Counted from the first letter of the stretch, positions 39,952 to 49,496 are shown. The stretch: DNA of 64,000 nucleotides from Peptococcaceae bacterium 1198_IL3148 (GCA_036763105.1 JBAIYS010000006.1:1-64000); one strand, 5' to 3'. Notes: generated by a model not told the origin, from the letters alone. Program-made: numbers and translations.

Positions 39952-41067
39952 TTATAAGGATTTGATAAACTTACCCAGTAACTCTAGCCCCGCTTTAAAT
40001 TCTTGCTCCCTTTGTCCAAAGCCAATGCGGATATGGTTATCATAACCAAAAACTGACCCCGGCATTAGCAACACGCTATATTCTTCAACCAATCGCCGGC
40101 AAAAGTCATCTATATTTACCCTTAGCTCCACTTTGGGAAATGCAGAAAAACCTCCCCTAGGCGGTATCCAAGTGAATACCCCAGGATGTTGTTGGCAGAA
40201 CTGCTCCCAGGTGGTCAAATTTTTTCTAGCTTCACTTATTTTCAGCGGTAAGATTTCATCACTGTGTTGTAAAGCAATGGTGGCCAAAAATTCCGCCGGT
40301 GCCGCATTACACATGGTGGTGTAATCCCGCATGGCCGCACATTCCGTCAGTAAATCTAACTGTTGACAGGCCAACCAGCCAATCCTTAGACCGCCCATGC
40401 CCCATGGCTTGGCAAAATCACCAATGCTGATGGCCAGTGGTGACAAATCCGCCGCCCGGGGCAAAATATCCTCTTGATGATAAACAATGCCGGCATAAAC
40501 CTCATCTGAAACCAAGTAACAACCGTGTTGCTCGATGATTTTAATTAATTGTTGCTGCTCAGCCTTAGTAATCATCGCTCCGGTGGGACTGTGGGGGTAG
40601 TTAACCACAACCATTTTGGTGTGTTCATCCATCAGTGGGGTCAGAGACTTAAGGTCAGTGGCAAATTCTTCGTCACTTAATGGCCAACGCCTCACTTCCA
40701 CTCCTATAGAAAGGGCAATTTCAAACAATGACTGGTAAATGGGATCAACTACCACCACATTGTCGCCCGGTTCCAACAAAATATTCATCAATAAAAAAAT
40801 GGCTTCCGAAGCCCCGGTGGTCACTTGAATATTTTGGGCACCAATATTTTGATAAAGTTTGCCGATTTCTTCTCTCAACTGAGGGTGCCCGGGGTTTGGG
40901 GTATAATCTAAATTAAGATTCAAGTACTCTTCCGCTTTAGCTTGGCCAGCCATTGTCAATAGGTCGGCGGTGGTGGTGGCCGACGCACAACTGGCACATA
41001 GATTATGTTTGACCACAAATTCATACTTAGCAAACCACCGTTCCAGTAAAAACGGCTTTATTTTCAC
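39952..41067 (-). CDS. PLP-dependent class I/II aminotransferase
   Basis: 371 residues of aspartate-aminotransferase fold. Visible motifs are YTPNPGHPQLREEIGKLYQ, TGASEAIFLLMNILL (PLP phosphate), VVVNYPHSPTGAMIT, VSDEVYAGIVY (ring aspartate/tyrosine), SIGDFAKPWGMGGLRIGWLA with the Schiff-base Lys, and HIRIGFGQ with the carboxylate Arg. N-terminal LCASCASAT is unusual. GTG start with GGGAG upstream. The substrate cannot be set by sequence. Confidence 0.85.
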   Translation of the reverse strand: MKIKPFLLERWFAKYEFVVKHNLCASCASATTTADLLTMAGQAKAEEYLNLNLDYTPNPGHPQLREEIGKLYQNIGAQNIQVTTGASEAIFLLMNILLEPGDNVVVVDPIYQSLFEIALSIGVEVRRWPLSDEEFATDLKSLTPLMDEHTKMVVVNYPHSPTGAMITKAEQQQLIKIIEQHGCYLVSDEVYAGIVYHQEDILPRAADLSPLAISIGDFAKPWGMGGLRIGWLACQQLDLLTECAAMRDYTTMCNAAPAEFLATIALQHSDEILPLKISEARKNLTTWEQFCQQHPGVFTWIPPRGGFSAFPKVELRVNIDDFCRRLVEEYSVLLMPGSVFGYDNHIRIGFGQREQEFKAGLELLGKFIKSL

Positions 41068-41088
41068 ACCAATTATCTCCCTTCACCG

Positions 41089-41547
41089 TTACTCAGGGTT
41101 ATCCATTTGTCTGGGCTTTTCTTTAATGGCACTGACAGCCAATTGATCACAGCGATTATTCATTTCGTTGCTGGCATGGCCTTTGACCCACACCCATTCC
41201 ACTTGGTGCCTGTTGGCAGCGGCCAATAAGCGTTTCCACAAATCTACATTTTTTGCCCGTTCACTTTTGTTGCGCATCCAATTGTTGCGCTGCCATTTAT
41301 CCAGCCAACCTTTGGTCATGGCATTAACCAAATACTGACTGTCGCTATAAAGGGTAACTTGGCAAGGCCGTTTTAGGCTCTCCAACCCAATAATGGCTGC
41401 CAGTATTTCCATCCGATTATTGGTTGTGTTGTCATAGGCTCCGGACAATTCTTTCTGGTGATCGCCATATAAAAGCACCACTCCATAGCCACCGGGACCG
41501 GGGTTGCCAGAACAGGCGCCATCGGTATATATTTTAACTTGTTGCAA
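41089..41547 (-). CDS. rnhA: Ribonuclease HI
   Basis: About 152 residues. The catalytic Asp is in IYTDGACSGNPGPGG, the Glu in NNRMEILAAI, the next Asp in LYSDSQYLVNAM and the last near NNRCDQLAV. It removes RNA from RNA-DNA hybrids. The TTG at 41547 has AAGGTGG eight bases upstream; starts at 41553 or 41559 are too close to that site. First gene of the rnhA-aminotransferase-bshC operon. Confidence 0.93.
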   Translation of the reverse strand: MQQVKIYTDGACSGNPGPGGYGVVLLYGDHQKELSGAYDNTTNNRMEILAAIIGLESLKRPCQVTLYSDSQYLVNAMTKGWLDKWQRNNWMRNKSERAKNVDLWKRLLAAANRHQVEWVWVKGHASNEMNNRCDQLAVSAIKEKPRQMDNPE

Positions 41548-41791
41548 AACCAAACCCACCTTAATATCAATTAAGGGCCACGCCCTTGATGTCTGTGTAA
41601 TATTTTACCATAACAGTGACATAGTAAACAAATATTTACTTTAATTTAGCCACCACATCTGTTTAGAGCAATAATTGCTTATAAATTCTCAACGCCTCAC
41701 AACTTTTGAAAATATTTGCTCCACATCAATCACTACTTTGATGTTTGCAACGTAATATACTATAGAAATTTTGTGAGGAGTTGATTAATGC

Positions 41792-43387
41792 ATGGTAAGA
41801 CATAACCGTCAACAATGTCCAGGCGGCAGAACCTACACCATTAGAGCAGGCGACACCTTTTTTACTATCGCCAGACGTTTTGATCTTTCAGTAGATGCAC
41901 TATTAGAAGCCAACCCAGATGTTGATCCCGATAACCTGCGGGTCGGTCAAGTGATCTGTCTCCCAGGCGTACCAGAACCAGAGCCAGAGTGCCCCAATGG
42001 TACTCTTTACACCATCAGGGCAGGGGATACTCTGTTCTCCATTGCCCGCCGCTACAATGTATCGGTGGATGCCATACTGAGAGCAAACCCAGGTTTGGAT
42101 CCCGATAACCTACAAGTGGGTCGGATCATCTGCATCCCCGGCGTTATGCCCGGTGAATGCCCAGCAGGGTCCTTTGCCTATACAATCAGGCAGGGCGATA
42201 CTCTGTTTAGACTGGCAAATGAATTTGACACCACTGTAAGTGCCATTCAAAGATTAAACCCCGGTATTGATCCTAACAACCTAAGGGTTGGCATGAGAAT
42301 TTGTATTCCCGGTGAAGAACCGACAGAATGCCCACCGGGTAGCAGAGAATACACCATCAGAGCTGGAGATACATTCTTTAGACTGGCTCAGCGCTTTGGC
42401 GTCAGCGTTGACGATATTATCGCTGCTAACCCGGGGGTTGACCCCAACAGATTACAAGTGGGTCAAGTGGTTTGCATACCCCAACCGGATGTACCACCCT
42501 GTCCCGGAGGCAGACTGTATGTAATTAGACCCGGTGACAATTTGTTTGTCATTGCCCGTCGCAATAATATTAGCTTAGAAAGATTGATTGCTGCTAACCC
42601 ACAAATTGAAGATCCAGACGTTGTTTCAGTGGGAGAAACCATTTGTATCCCACCGGCATCTGGCATGATGGCCCAACAACGGCAATGCCCTGCCGGCACT
42701 AACCCGTATGTAATTAGATCCGGAGATACTTTCTTCTCCTTGGCTCAGCGGTTTAACACCACTGTGGCAGCCATTCAGGCCGCTAACCCAGGTGTTAACC
42801 CCAACAACCTACGGGTGGGGCAAACCATCTGTATACCTGGAGGCAATGGACCTCAACCGGGCAGATGCCCTGCCGGCACAACACCATATGTAATTAGATC
42901 TGGAGACACCTACTTTGCCTTGGCACAACGGTTCAACACCACTGTGGATGCCATTAGAAATGCTAACCCAAATGTTGACCCCAACAACCTACGGGTGGGG
43001 CAAACCATCTGTATACCTGAGGGCAATGGACCTCAGCCCGGCAGATGCCCTGCCGGCACAACACCATATGTAGTTAGATCTGGAGACACCTACTTTGCCT
43101 TGGCACAACGGTTCAACACCACTGTGGATGCCATTAGAAATGCTAACCCAAATGTTGACCCCAACAACCTACAGGTGGGGCAAACCATCTGTATACCTGG
43201 GGGCAATGGACCTCAGCCCGGCAGATGCCCTGCCGGCACAACACCATATGTAATTAGATCCGGAGACACTTTCTTCTCCTTGGCACAGCGGTTTAACACC
43301 ACCGTCGAGGCCATTCAAGCCGCTAACCCGGGGGTAAACCCCAACAGGCTACAAGTGGGCCAAGAAATCTGCATTCCAAGGAGTTAA
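41792..43387 (+). CDS. Protein of nine LysM repeats, probable spore or cell-wall protein
   Basis: 531 residues made of nine LysM domains (YxIRxGDTxFxLAxRF ... NPxVDPxNLxVGQxICIP), with no signal peptide and no catalytic domain. Each unit begins CPxG and ends ICIP, so two cysteines per repeat are conserved. LysM binds N-acetylglucosamine polymers. The lack of a signal peptide fits a protein laid on spores from the mother cell, as with SafA-like coat proteins, or non-classical wall location. GAGGAG lies eleven bases before the ATG. A terminator follows. Confidence 0.88.
   Translation: MVRHNRQQCPGGRTYTIRAGDTFFTIARRFDLSVDALLEANPDVDPDNLRVGQVICLPGVPEPEPECPNGTLYTIRAGDTLFSIARRYNVSVDAILRANPGLDPDNLQVGRIICIPGVMPGECPAGSFAYTIRQGDTLFRLANEFDTTVSAIQRLNPGIDPNNLRVGMRICIPGEEPTECPPGSREYTIRAGDTFFRLAQRFGVSVDDIIAANPGVDPNRLQVGQVVCIPQPDVPPCPGGRLYVIRPGDNLFVIARRNNISLERLIAANPQIEDPDVVSVGETICIPPASGMMAQQRQCPAGTNPYVIRSGDTFFSLAQRFNTTVAAIQAANPGVNPNNLRVGQTICIPGGNGPQPGRCPAGTTPYVIRSGDTYFALAQRFNTTVDAIRNANPNVDPNNLRVGQTICIPEGNGPQPGRCPAGTTPYVVRSGDTYFALAQRFNTTVDAIRNANPNVDPNNLQVGQTICIPGGNGPQPGRCPAGTTPYVIRSGDTFFSLAQRFNTTVEAIQAANPGVNPNRLQVGQEICIPRS
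42841..43380 (+). repeat. Three near-identical 180-bp tandem units
   Basis: Units begin at 42841, 43021 and 43201 with GGCAATGGACCTCA and have an exact 180-base period (60 residues). The first two differ at a handful of positions; the third diverges more in its second half. They mark recent internal duplication of LysM domains. Confidence 0.9.
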
Positions 43388-43392
43388 TTGAT

Positions 43393-43432
43393 ATAAAATA
43401 TGGAACTGGTTTTTGCCAGTTCCATATTTTAT
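43393..43432. terminator. Bidirectional terminator
   Basis: Stem ATAAAATATGGAACTGG / CCAGTTCCATATTTTAT with a short loop. It overlaps the last codons of recQ on the minus strand. Confidence 0.8.
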
Positions 43433-45489
43433 TTACTGTAGAAGCCCACAATGGCCAGTAAATCTTTGCCATAATCGGCTAGTTTTTTCGGGCCGATGCC
43501 CGATATAGAACCGAGTTTTTCCAGCGAGTGGGGCTTTTTAATCGCTATTTCCACCAACACCCGGTCGTGAAAAAACATAAATGGCGGTTGTTGATTCTTG
43601 CGGGCCAAACTGCTGCGGTACTCTTTCAAGGCATTTAGCAAAGTTTCATCCGGTGCTACCTTGGGCCGGTTAGAAAATTCACTGGGTATTTTAATATCAC
43701 CCTTAGTCTTTACCGGGGCCGCCGGTATGGGTAACGGGTTACCCAAGGAAAGGGCCTCCCAACCCTTGGAAGTTAGCTCCAGCACCGGATACTGCTCACC
43801 ACTGGACAGTAAATACCCATCGCCCAGCAGACGATCAATCATCGCCAACAGTTCAGGGCCTGATCGATTTCTTAATTTGCCGTAATGCGTCAGCAGATGA
43901 TAATCCCGTTCGGTAATATCCTTCGCTTTGGAACCTTGTAAAATGGCAGCCAGTTTTTTCCGTCCCACTCCCCGAACCATTTGTTGCACACAGCGCAAAA
44001 TCTCCAACGGCTCAAAGGACACATCTTGCTGGTCTTGCTGATCGCAGTTGTTGCAACAACGTTCTGGTTTATCGGTTACCTTTTCACCAAAGTACTCCAA
44101 CAACATTTCTCGGCGGCAAATCCCGGCATGCACCCAATTAACCAGGTAGGAGAGCTTACTGCGCCGATCGGTACCGCGCCGTTGGGACTCTTGCAACACC
44201 GCTTGACAAATGGCCGGGCTCATTTCCACCGGGCCCATTTCCACCTCTAAGTATTCGGAGTTTCTTTCTAGCATGGTGATGACACCATGACGCTCCAGCG
44301 CCCCCACCACCAGACGCAACCTGTTGTCATCCAACCCGGCAGCATCCAATTCCGCAGGATTTAACAGTGACCGACCGTTGTTTAAATTCCTTTGATAGGC
44401 CTTCCAAAAAATGACCAAATGTTCCCGGGTGATGGCGTCGTTTTCTATCATCCATTCCTGCAGTGCTTTGTCTCTGGCAGCATAGAGCAATACACATTTA
44501 GCCGGTTGGCCATCCCGGCCAGCCCTGCCCACCTCTTGATAATAGGCTTCAATACTGGCTGGCATGCTAAAATGAATCACATATCGAATATCCTGCTTAT
44601 CTATTCCCATGCCAAAGGCATTTGTGGCCACCACCACTGAATATTGGTCATTGATAAACCCATCCTGTACCGCTGCCCGCTGATCTGGGTCCATACCTGC
44701 ATGGTAAGGGGCAGCTTTCATCCCCAGTTGCGAAATTAAAAATTGTGCCACCGCTTCGCTATCTTTGCGGGTAGCGGTATACACAATACCACTGCCCTTT
44801 TCACCCACCAATATCTCTGCCAATGCCTGCAATTTGGCTTTGCCATTATCAACCTTTTGAGCCGATAAGTACAGGTTGGGGCGGTCACTGCCGGCCACAA
44901 CCCTGGTGGCATTTTCTATGCCCAACTGTTTTAAAATATCCTGTTGTACCTTTAGGGTGGCAGTGGCAGTTAAGGCCAACACTTTAGGGCGTTTACTGAT
45001 ACTGTTCACAAATTCCTTGATATATAAATAATCCGGTCTAAAGTCATGACCCCATTGCGAAATGCAATGGGCTTCATCAATTACCAGCAACTCTAGGGGC
45101 AAGTTGGGTAAAAGGTTGCTAAAACTTCTGGTGCGCAACCTTTCTGGAGCGATGTAGACCAGTTTATACTCACCCCGCTTAATACCGTTAAGCCGCTCTT
45201 TGTGCTCCTCAGCAGTCAGTTGACTATTTAAATAAGTGACCTGATGCAAATTTCTGGTATGTAAGCTATCCACCTGATCCTTCATTAATGCCACCAATGG
45301 TGAAATTACCAACGTTACCCCAGGAAGCATTAGCCCGGGCAGCTGATAACACAGTGACTTACCGCGCCCAGTGGGCATCACCGCCATCACATCATGTCCA
45401 GTTAACACCTGATCAATTACCTCTCGCTGTCCAGGGCGAAACTCAGAAAAGCCAAAATATTTATGTAATGCCGTCAGTAATTCAGCCAT
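43429..45489 (-). CDS. recQ: ATP-dependent DNA helicase RecQ
   Basis: 686 residues. Helicase motifs: FGFSEFRPGQREVI, Walker A MPTGRGKSLCYQ, DEAH in LLVIDEAHCISQWGHDFRP, LALTATAT, VVATNAFGMGIDK and QEVGRAGRDG. A RecQ-Ct zinc site has CRREMLLEYFGE and CCNNCDQ. An HRDC domain ends the protein (LARKNQQPPFMFFHDRVL, LEKLGSISGIGPKKLADYG). It unwinds recombination intermediates 3'-5'. The ATG at 45489 with AAGGAG upstream gives the family's usual N-terminus. Confidence 0.93.
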   Translation of the reverse strand: MAELLTALHKYFGFSEFRPGQREVIDQVLTGHDVMAVMPTGRGKSLCYQLPGLMLPGVTLVISPLVALMKDQVDSLHTRNLHQVTYLNSQLTAEEHKERLNGIKRGEYKLVYIAPERLRTRSFSNLLPNLPLELLVIDEAHCISQWGHDFRPDYLYIKEFVNSISKRPKVLALTATATLKVQQDILKQLGIENATRVVAGSDRPNLYLSAQKVDNGKAKLQALAEILVGEKGSGIVYTATRKDSEAVAQFLISQLGMKAAPYHAGMDPDQRAAVQDGFINDQYSVVVATNAFGMGIDKQDIRYVIHFSMPASIEAYYQEVGRAGRDGQPAKCVLLYAARDKALQEWMIENDAITREHLVIFWKAYQRNLNNGRSLLNPAELDAAGLDDNRLRLVVGALERHGVITMLERNSEYLEVEMGPVEMSPAICQAVLQESQRRGTDRRSKLSYLVNWVHAGICRREMLLEYFGEKVTDKPERCCNNCDQQDQQDVSFEPLEILRCVQQMVRGVGRKKLAAILQGSKAKDITERDYHLLTHYGKLRNRSGPELLAMIDRLLGDGYLLSSGEQYPVLELTSKGWEALSLGNPLPIPAAPVKTKGDIKIPSEFSNRPKVAPDETLLNALKEYRSSLARKNQQPPFMFFHDRVLVEIAIKKPHSLEKLGSISGIGPKKLADYGKDLLAIVGFYSK

Positions 45490-45568
45490 GTGCACTCTCC
45501 TTAAAAAAAACAATTCTTTAACATTAATATTTTAACCCGCCATTAACCACTTGTCCAATTTAATAGGT

Positions 45569-45584
45569 TGTGAGCAATCTCACA
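45569..45584. promoter_or_regulatory. CRP/FNR-family operator, distal site
   Basis: TGTGA-GCAATC-TCACA, a perfect TGTGA-N6-TCACA palindrome. It lies about 64.5 bases before the predicted hcp start. Confidence 0.7.
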
Positions 45585-45591
45585 CCGGTAT

Positions 45592-45607
45592 TATGACATA
45601 AATCATA
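45592..45607. promoter_or_regulatory. CRP/FNR-family operator, proximal site
   Basis: TATGA-CATAAA-TCATA, a one-base-per-arm variant of the distal site, centred 23 bases from it and about -41.5 from the predicted transcription start, the class II activator position. Confidence 0.6.
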
Positions 45608-45628
45608 TCCGAATTTTATTTAACTAGG

Positions 45629-45634
45629 TATAAT
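45629..45634 (+). promoter_or_regulatory. -10 box of the hcp promoter
   Basis: TATAAT; the -35 region (about 45606-45611) is poor, which suits an activator-dependent promoter. Predicted start near 45641. Confidence 0.6.
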
Positions 45635-45702
45635 TTAACCATCGTCAAGCGACGCGAACAAATTGGAAAAACAATTTCAAATACATCAGGAGGGATTATT
45701 AC

Positions 45703-47037
45703 ATGTTATCATTCTTTACCAAAGACAAAAAAGAGCAAGAAAAAATGGATATGTTCTGCTACCAATGTGAGCAAACCCCTAAAGGCGGTTGCAAAAAAAT
45801 TGGTGTGTGTGGCAAAACTCCAGACCTAGCCAGTTTGCAAGACACCATCATTTTTGGCTTAAAGGGTGTGTCAGCTTATGCTACCCACGCCAGACAGTTG
45901 GGATACACCGACCCCGATGTTGACGCCATCACCCATGAAGCTCTATATTCAACATTGACCAACGTAAACTTCAACCTACAAGAGACCGTTGACATGGCAT
46001 TAAAAGTGGGTAGTGCCACCGTTAAAGTGATGGAGCTGCTGGATAAAGCCCATACCGACCGCTTTGGTATTCCACAACCAATTAATGTATCTTCAAATAA
46101 AATTGAAGGTAAATGCATTGTAGTCACCGGACATAACCTGTTTGCACTGGAAGAACTGCTTAAACAATCTGAAGGTAAAGGGGTCAACATTTACACTCAC
46201 TCAGAAATGTTGCCTGCCCACGGTTACCCAGAGCTGAAAAAATACAAACACTTAAAGGGTAACATCGGTAAATCATGGTTTGATCAAAGAAAGCTGTTTG
46301 AAGAATTTCCCGGTGCCATTCTGGCCACCACCAACTGTGTAATGCCCATTAAAGGCAGTTACTCTGACCGTTTCTTCTCCTATGACCTGACTGGTCTTGA
46401 GGGAGTAACCAAAATTGAAAACGATGACTTTACTCCATTGATTGAAAAGGCACTGTCGTTGCCAGCAGCCAATGTTCAATCTGACAAAACTCTGTTAACC
46501 GGTTTCCACCACCAAACTGTGTTGGGTCTGGCACCGGAAATCATTGAGGCAGTAAAAGCTGGCAAGATTAAACGTTTCTTTGTGATCGCTGGTTGTGATG
46601 CCCCTGGTAAAGGTAACGACTACTACAGAGAACTGGCCACCTCTTTGCCAAAGGAATGTGTTATTTTAACCACCTCTTGTGGTAAATTCAGATTTAACGA
46701 CGTGGATTACGGTAACGTTCCGGGCACCAACATTCCTCGCTACATTGACCTTGGTCAATGCAACAACTCGGTATCGGCAGTGAAAATTGCGTTGGCTCTG
46801 GCAGAGGCCTTTAACTGCACCGTTAACGAACTGCCATTAACCATTGTATTGTCATGGTTCGAACAAAAGGCGGTGGCCATCCTGCTGGGACTGTTCAGCT
46901 TAGGGGTACAAAACATTTACATTGGCGCTAAGGCACCAGAATTTATCACCCCCGGTGTACTGGGAGTGCTACAAAATACCTTTAACTTAAAATTAATCGG
47001 TGATGCTAAAACCGATCTGGCAGAAATGTTGAAGTAA
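45703..47037 (+). CDS. hcp: Hydroxylamine reductase (hybrid-cluster protein), short class
   Basis: 444 residues. The N-terminal cluster cysteines are CYQCEQTPKGGCKKIGVC (C-x2-C-x7-C-x5-C). Hybrid-cluster ligands are visible around GHNLFALEELLK, NCVMPIKGSYSDRFF, GCDAPGKGNDYY, TTSCGKFRFND and the QCNNS motif. Class I/II proteins are about 540 residues; the present one lacks about 100 residues of the first helical bundle, as in class III. It reduces hydroxylamine or nitric oxide. AGGAGGG lies eight to nine bases before the ATG. Confidence 0.92.
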   Translation: MLSFFTKDKKEQEKMDMFCYQCEQTPKGGCKKIGVCGKTPDLASLQDTIIFGLKGVSAYATHARQLGYTDPDVDAITHEALYSTLTNVNFNLQETVDMALKVGSATVKVMELLDKAHTDRFGIPQPINVSSNKIEGKCIVVTGHNLFALEELLKQSEGKGVNIYTHSEMLPAHGYPELKKYKHLKGNIGKSWFDQRKLFEEFPGAILATTNCVMPIKGSYSDRFFSYDLTGLEGVTKIENDDFTPLIEKALSLPAANVQSDKTLLTGFHHQTVLGLAPEIIEAVKAGKIKRFFVIAGCDAPGKGNDYYRELATSLPKECVILTTSCGKFRFNDVDYGNVPGTNIPRYIDLGQCNNSVSAVKIALALAEAFNCTVNELPLTIVLSWFEQKAVAILLGLFSLGVQNIYIGAKAPEFITPGVLGVLQNTFNLKLIGDAKTDLAEMLK

Positions 47038-47043
47038 CACCGC

Positions 47044-47072
47044 AAAGGGAGAATCATGACGATTCTCCCTTT
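47044..47072. terminator. Terminator between hcp and ilvA
   Basis: Stem AAAGGGAGAATC / GATTCTCCCTTT, five-base loop, T-rich flanks. Confidence 0.85.
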
Positions 47073-47078
47073 ACTTTT

Positions 47079-48287
47079 TTATGCTCGGCGTACTTTGTAA
47101 TCATTTCTTTGCAGTTCGCCAATCAACTTTTCCAAGTGATTATTGTCGTGGGTTTCCAAAACAAAGTCAACCCGGGATGAGTTTAATTCAGCCTCACTGG
47201 TAATGCGGTTATGGTGTATTTCCACAATATTTGCGCCCAGCTCAGAGATGATTTTGAGCATATTTTGTAAACTGCCCGGCCTATCTGGCAAAATCGTGGT
47301 AAGCTCGGTTTTACGCCCGGCTTTAGCCAGGCCTTTATCTATTATTCTAGATAGCACATTAACGTCGATATTGCCCCCGCTAAGCACAGCCACTACTTTT
47401 TTACCGGGCATATTTAAGCAACCGTTAATCATCGCCGCCATTGGCACCGCACCGGAGCCCTCGGTTACTAGTTTAAACCGTTCCAGCAATAATAGCATGG
47501 CCTTGGCAATTTCATCCTCTTCCACAGTAATATAATCATCCACATACTGTTGGACTATTTGATAGGTCAAATCACCCGGCGTTTTAACAGCTATGCCGTC
47601 GGCTATGGTGGCGGCACTTTTTAATGTAATTGGTTCATGATGCTTAATGGATTCTTTCATCGAGGGGGCATTGGCTGCCTCCACCCCAATAATTTTTATT
47701 TGCGGATTAATGGCTTTGGCGGCCAAAGCCACTCCGGCAATTAGCCCACCACCGCCAATGGGAACCATAATGGCATCGGCATCGGGCAGTTCCTCCAGAA
47801 TCTCTAAGGCCACTGTTCCTTGACCGGCAATGACCGCTGGATCGTTGAAGGGATGAATAAAAACAGCCCCGGTCTTTTGTTGAATTTCTACCGCCTTGGC
47901 ATAGGCATCATCATAAACAAATCCACTTAGCACCACCTCAGCCCCGTATCCTCTAGTGGCAGATATTTTGGCCAAAGGAGCTGTTTCGGGCATCACTATG
48001 GTGGCCTTAATGCCAAACTCTTGAGCCGCCAACGCCACCCCTTGGGCATGGTTGCCCGCCGACGAGGCTATAACCCCCTTTTCCCTCTGTTCCGGCGTTA
48101 AACTGTTGATTTTGTTGTAAGCACCGCGAACTTTAAAGGAACCCGTACGCTGTAAGTTCTCCAGTTTTAAATAAACTTCGCTACTGCACAAATCATTGAT
48201 TGGACTGGTGATAATGTCAGTTTTCTTCACCACATCCGCCAACACTTCACGGGCTTTTTCAATATCCTGCAACGAAATCTGATGCAA
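47079..48287 (-). CDS. ilvA: Threonine ammonia-lyase with C-terminal ACT domain
   Basis: 402 residues. The Schiff-base lysine is in RTGSFKVRGAYNKI; PLP-phosphate contacts are in IGGGGLIAG; VIASSAGNHAQGVALAA is typical of the tryptophan-synthase-beta fold. A single ACT domain occupies about 330-400 (TTILPDRPGSLQNMLKIISEL). It turns threonine to 2-oxobutanoate and ammonia. Length of about 400 with one ACT matches the short IlvA/TdcB-type enzyme of clostridia. It lies 37 bases downstream of an Xaa-Pro peptidase gene. Confidence 0.9.
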   Translation of the reverse strand: MHQISLQDIEKAREVLADVVKKTDIITSPINDLCSSEVYLKLENLQRTGSFKVRGAYNKINSLTPEQREKGVIASSAGNHAQGVALAAQEFGIKATIVMPETAPLAKISATRGYGAEVVLSGFVYDDAYAKAVEIQQKTGAVFIHPFNDPAVIAGQGTVALEILEELPDADAIMVPIGGGGLIAGVALAAKAINPQIKIIGVEAANAPSMKESIKHHEPITLKSAATIADGIAVKTPGDLTYQIVQQYVDDYITVEEDEIAKAMLLLLERFKLVTEGSGAVPMAAMINGCLNMPGKKVVAVLSGGNIDVNVLSRIIDKGLAKAGRKTELTTILPDRPGSLQNMLKIISELGANIVEIHHNRITSEAELNSSRVDFVLETHDNNHLEKLIGELQRNDYKVRRA

Positions 48288-48324
48288 AGTATATCACCTC
48301 TTTATCAATATGTTTGCCAAAAAA

Positions 48325-49410
48325 TTATGGTTTGATGATTAATTCTCGGGTGAAATTATTTAACCGTTCCGCCCCGGTTGCTGTCACCACAACGGTATCT
48401 TCAATTCTGACACCAAACTTACCTGGTAGGTATATGCCAGGTTCTACACTGACCACCATACCTTCAGCCAACCGCTGGAAATTGCCCGCGGCTAGATAGG
48501 GTTCTTCGTGAATTTCAATCCCCACACCATGTCCGGTGCGGTGAGTAAAATACTGACCATATCCGGCCTCGGTGATGATGTTCCTGGCCACCGCATCAAC
48601 ATGCTCCATGGTGACGCCCGGTTTAATGGCTAGAAAAGCCTGCTGTTGGGCCGTTTTTACTATTTCATAGACGGTTCTAATTTCAAGGGACGGCTGCCCC
48701 AGTGCAAAGGTGCGCGTTATATCAGAACAGTAATAATCCTTAATGCCTCCCATATCAATCAATACCGTTTGTCCTGCCTGCAGCACTGTCCCGTCGGGAA
48801 CGTGATGAGGAATGGCGCAATTGTCGCCAGTGGAAACTATGACATCAAAGGATAATTTACTTACTCCCAGCTGTTTAAATTGACTGCGGATTTCATCTGC
48901 CACCTGGCGTTCAGTGAGGCCGGGTTTAATAAATTTAGCCAATGATTCCATCACCCGATCGGCTGTTTTGCCGGATTCTTTCAGCCTGGCAACTTCCACC
49001 TGATCTTTATGTAAACGCAATGCACCCAAAATATCTTTGCTGTCCACAAAATTCAAATGGGTGTTGATTTGCATTAATTGAATTAAATTGCCACTGGGCC
49101 AACTATTATCAATGGCCACCGTGCCGGCAGAGGGCAAATATTGGTTCAATAATTCTACCGCCACCTGTCCATCGGACCAAAACAGCATGTCCACCCCAGC
49201 GGCTGCCACCTGTTCCTTAAACATTTCATGGGCTAATAAAGTTGGGGTACCCTGTTGGGGAATGACAATGGCTTGTAATCTTTCGTTTGATTCCAGCCAA
49301 GTACCGGTGAAATAAAAAAAGTTAGGCGTCGAAGTCACCACCACCGCATCCACCTGCTGGGTCGCCAATAACTTCTGGGCCCGTTGGAACCGTTGCTGAT
49401 AAATATCCAT
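48325..49410 (-). CDS. M24-family Xaa-Pro peptidase
   Basis: 361 residues with a creatinase-like N-domain (about 1-130) and the pita-bread catalytic domain. Metal ligands appear in LIDMGGIKDYYCSDITRTF (two Asp), HRTGHGVGIEIHEEP (His) and VSVEPGIYLPGKFGVRIEDT (two Glu). It removes the N-terminal residue ahead of proline. The ATG at 49410 has AGGTGAC five bases upstream. Probably co-transcribed with ilvA. Confidence 0.92.
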   Translation of the reverse strand: MDIYQQRFQRAQKLLATQQVDAVVVTSTPNFFYFTGTWLESNERLQAIVIPQQGTPTLLAHEMFKEQVAAAGVDMLFWSDGQVAVELLNQYLPSAGTVAIDNSWPSGNLIQLMQINTHLNFVDSKDILGALRLHKDQVEVARLKESGKTADRVMESLAKFIKPGLTERQVADEIRSQFKQLGVSKLSFDVIVSTGDNCAIPHHVPDGTVLQAGQTVLIDMGGIKDYYCSDITRTFALGQPSLEIRTVYEIVKTAQQQAFLAIKPGVTMEHVDAVARNIITEAGYGQYFTHRTGHGVGIEIHEEPYLAAGNFQRLAEGMVVSVEPGIYLPGKFGVRIEDTVVVTATGAERLNNFTRELIIKP

Positions 49411-49496
49411 TTTGTCACCTGCTTTAAAATAATATCTTGAATAATTATAACACAATCCACTGGCCTATATTTTTTGCAGCATCCAAACAAACTAAA

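Noticed and set aside
41792-43387. CRISPR-like or satellite array from the 180-bp repeats
   Set aside because: Repeats are in frame and encode LysM domains; no spacer structure exists.
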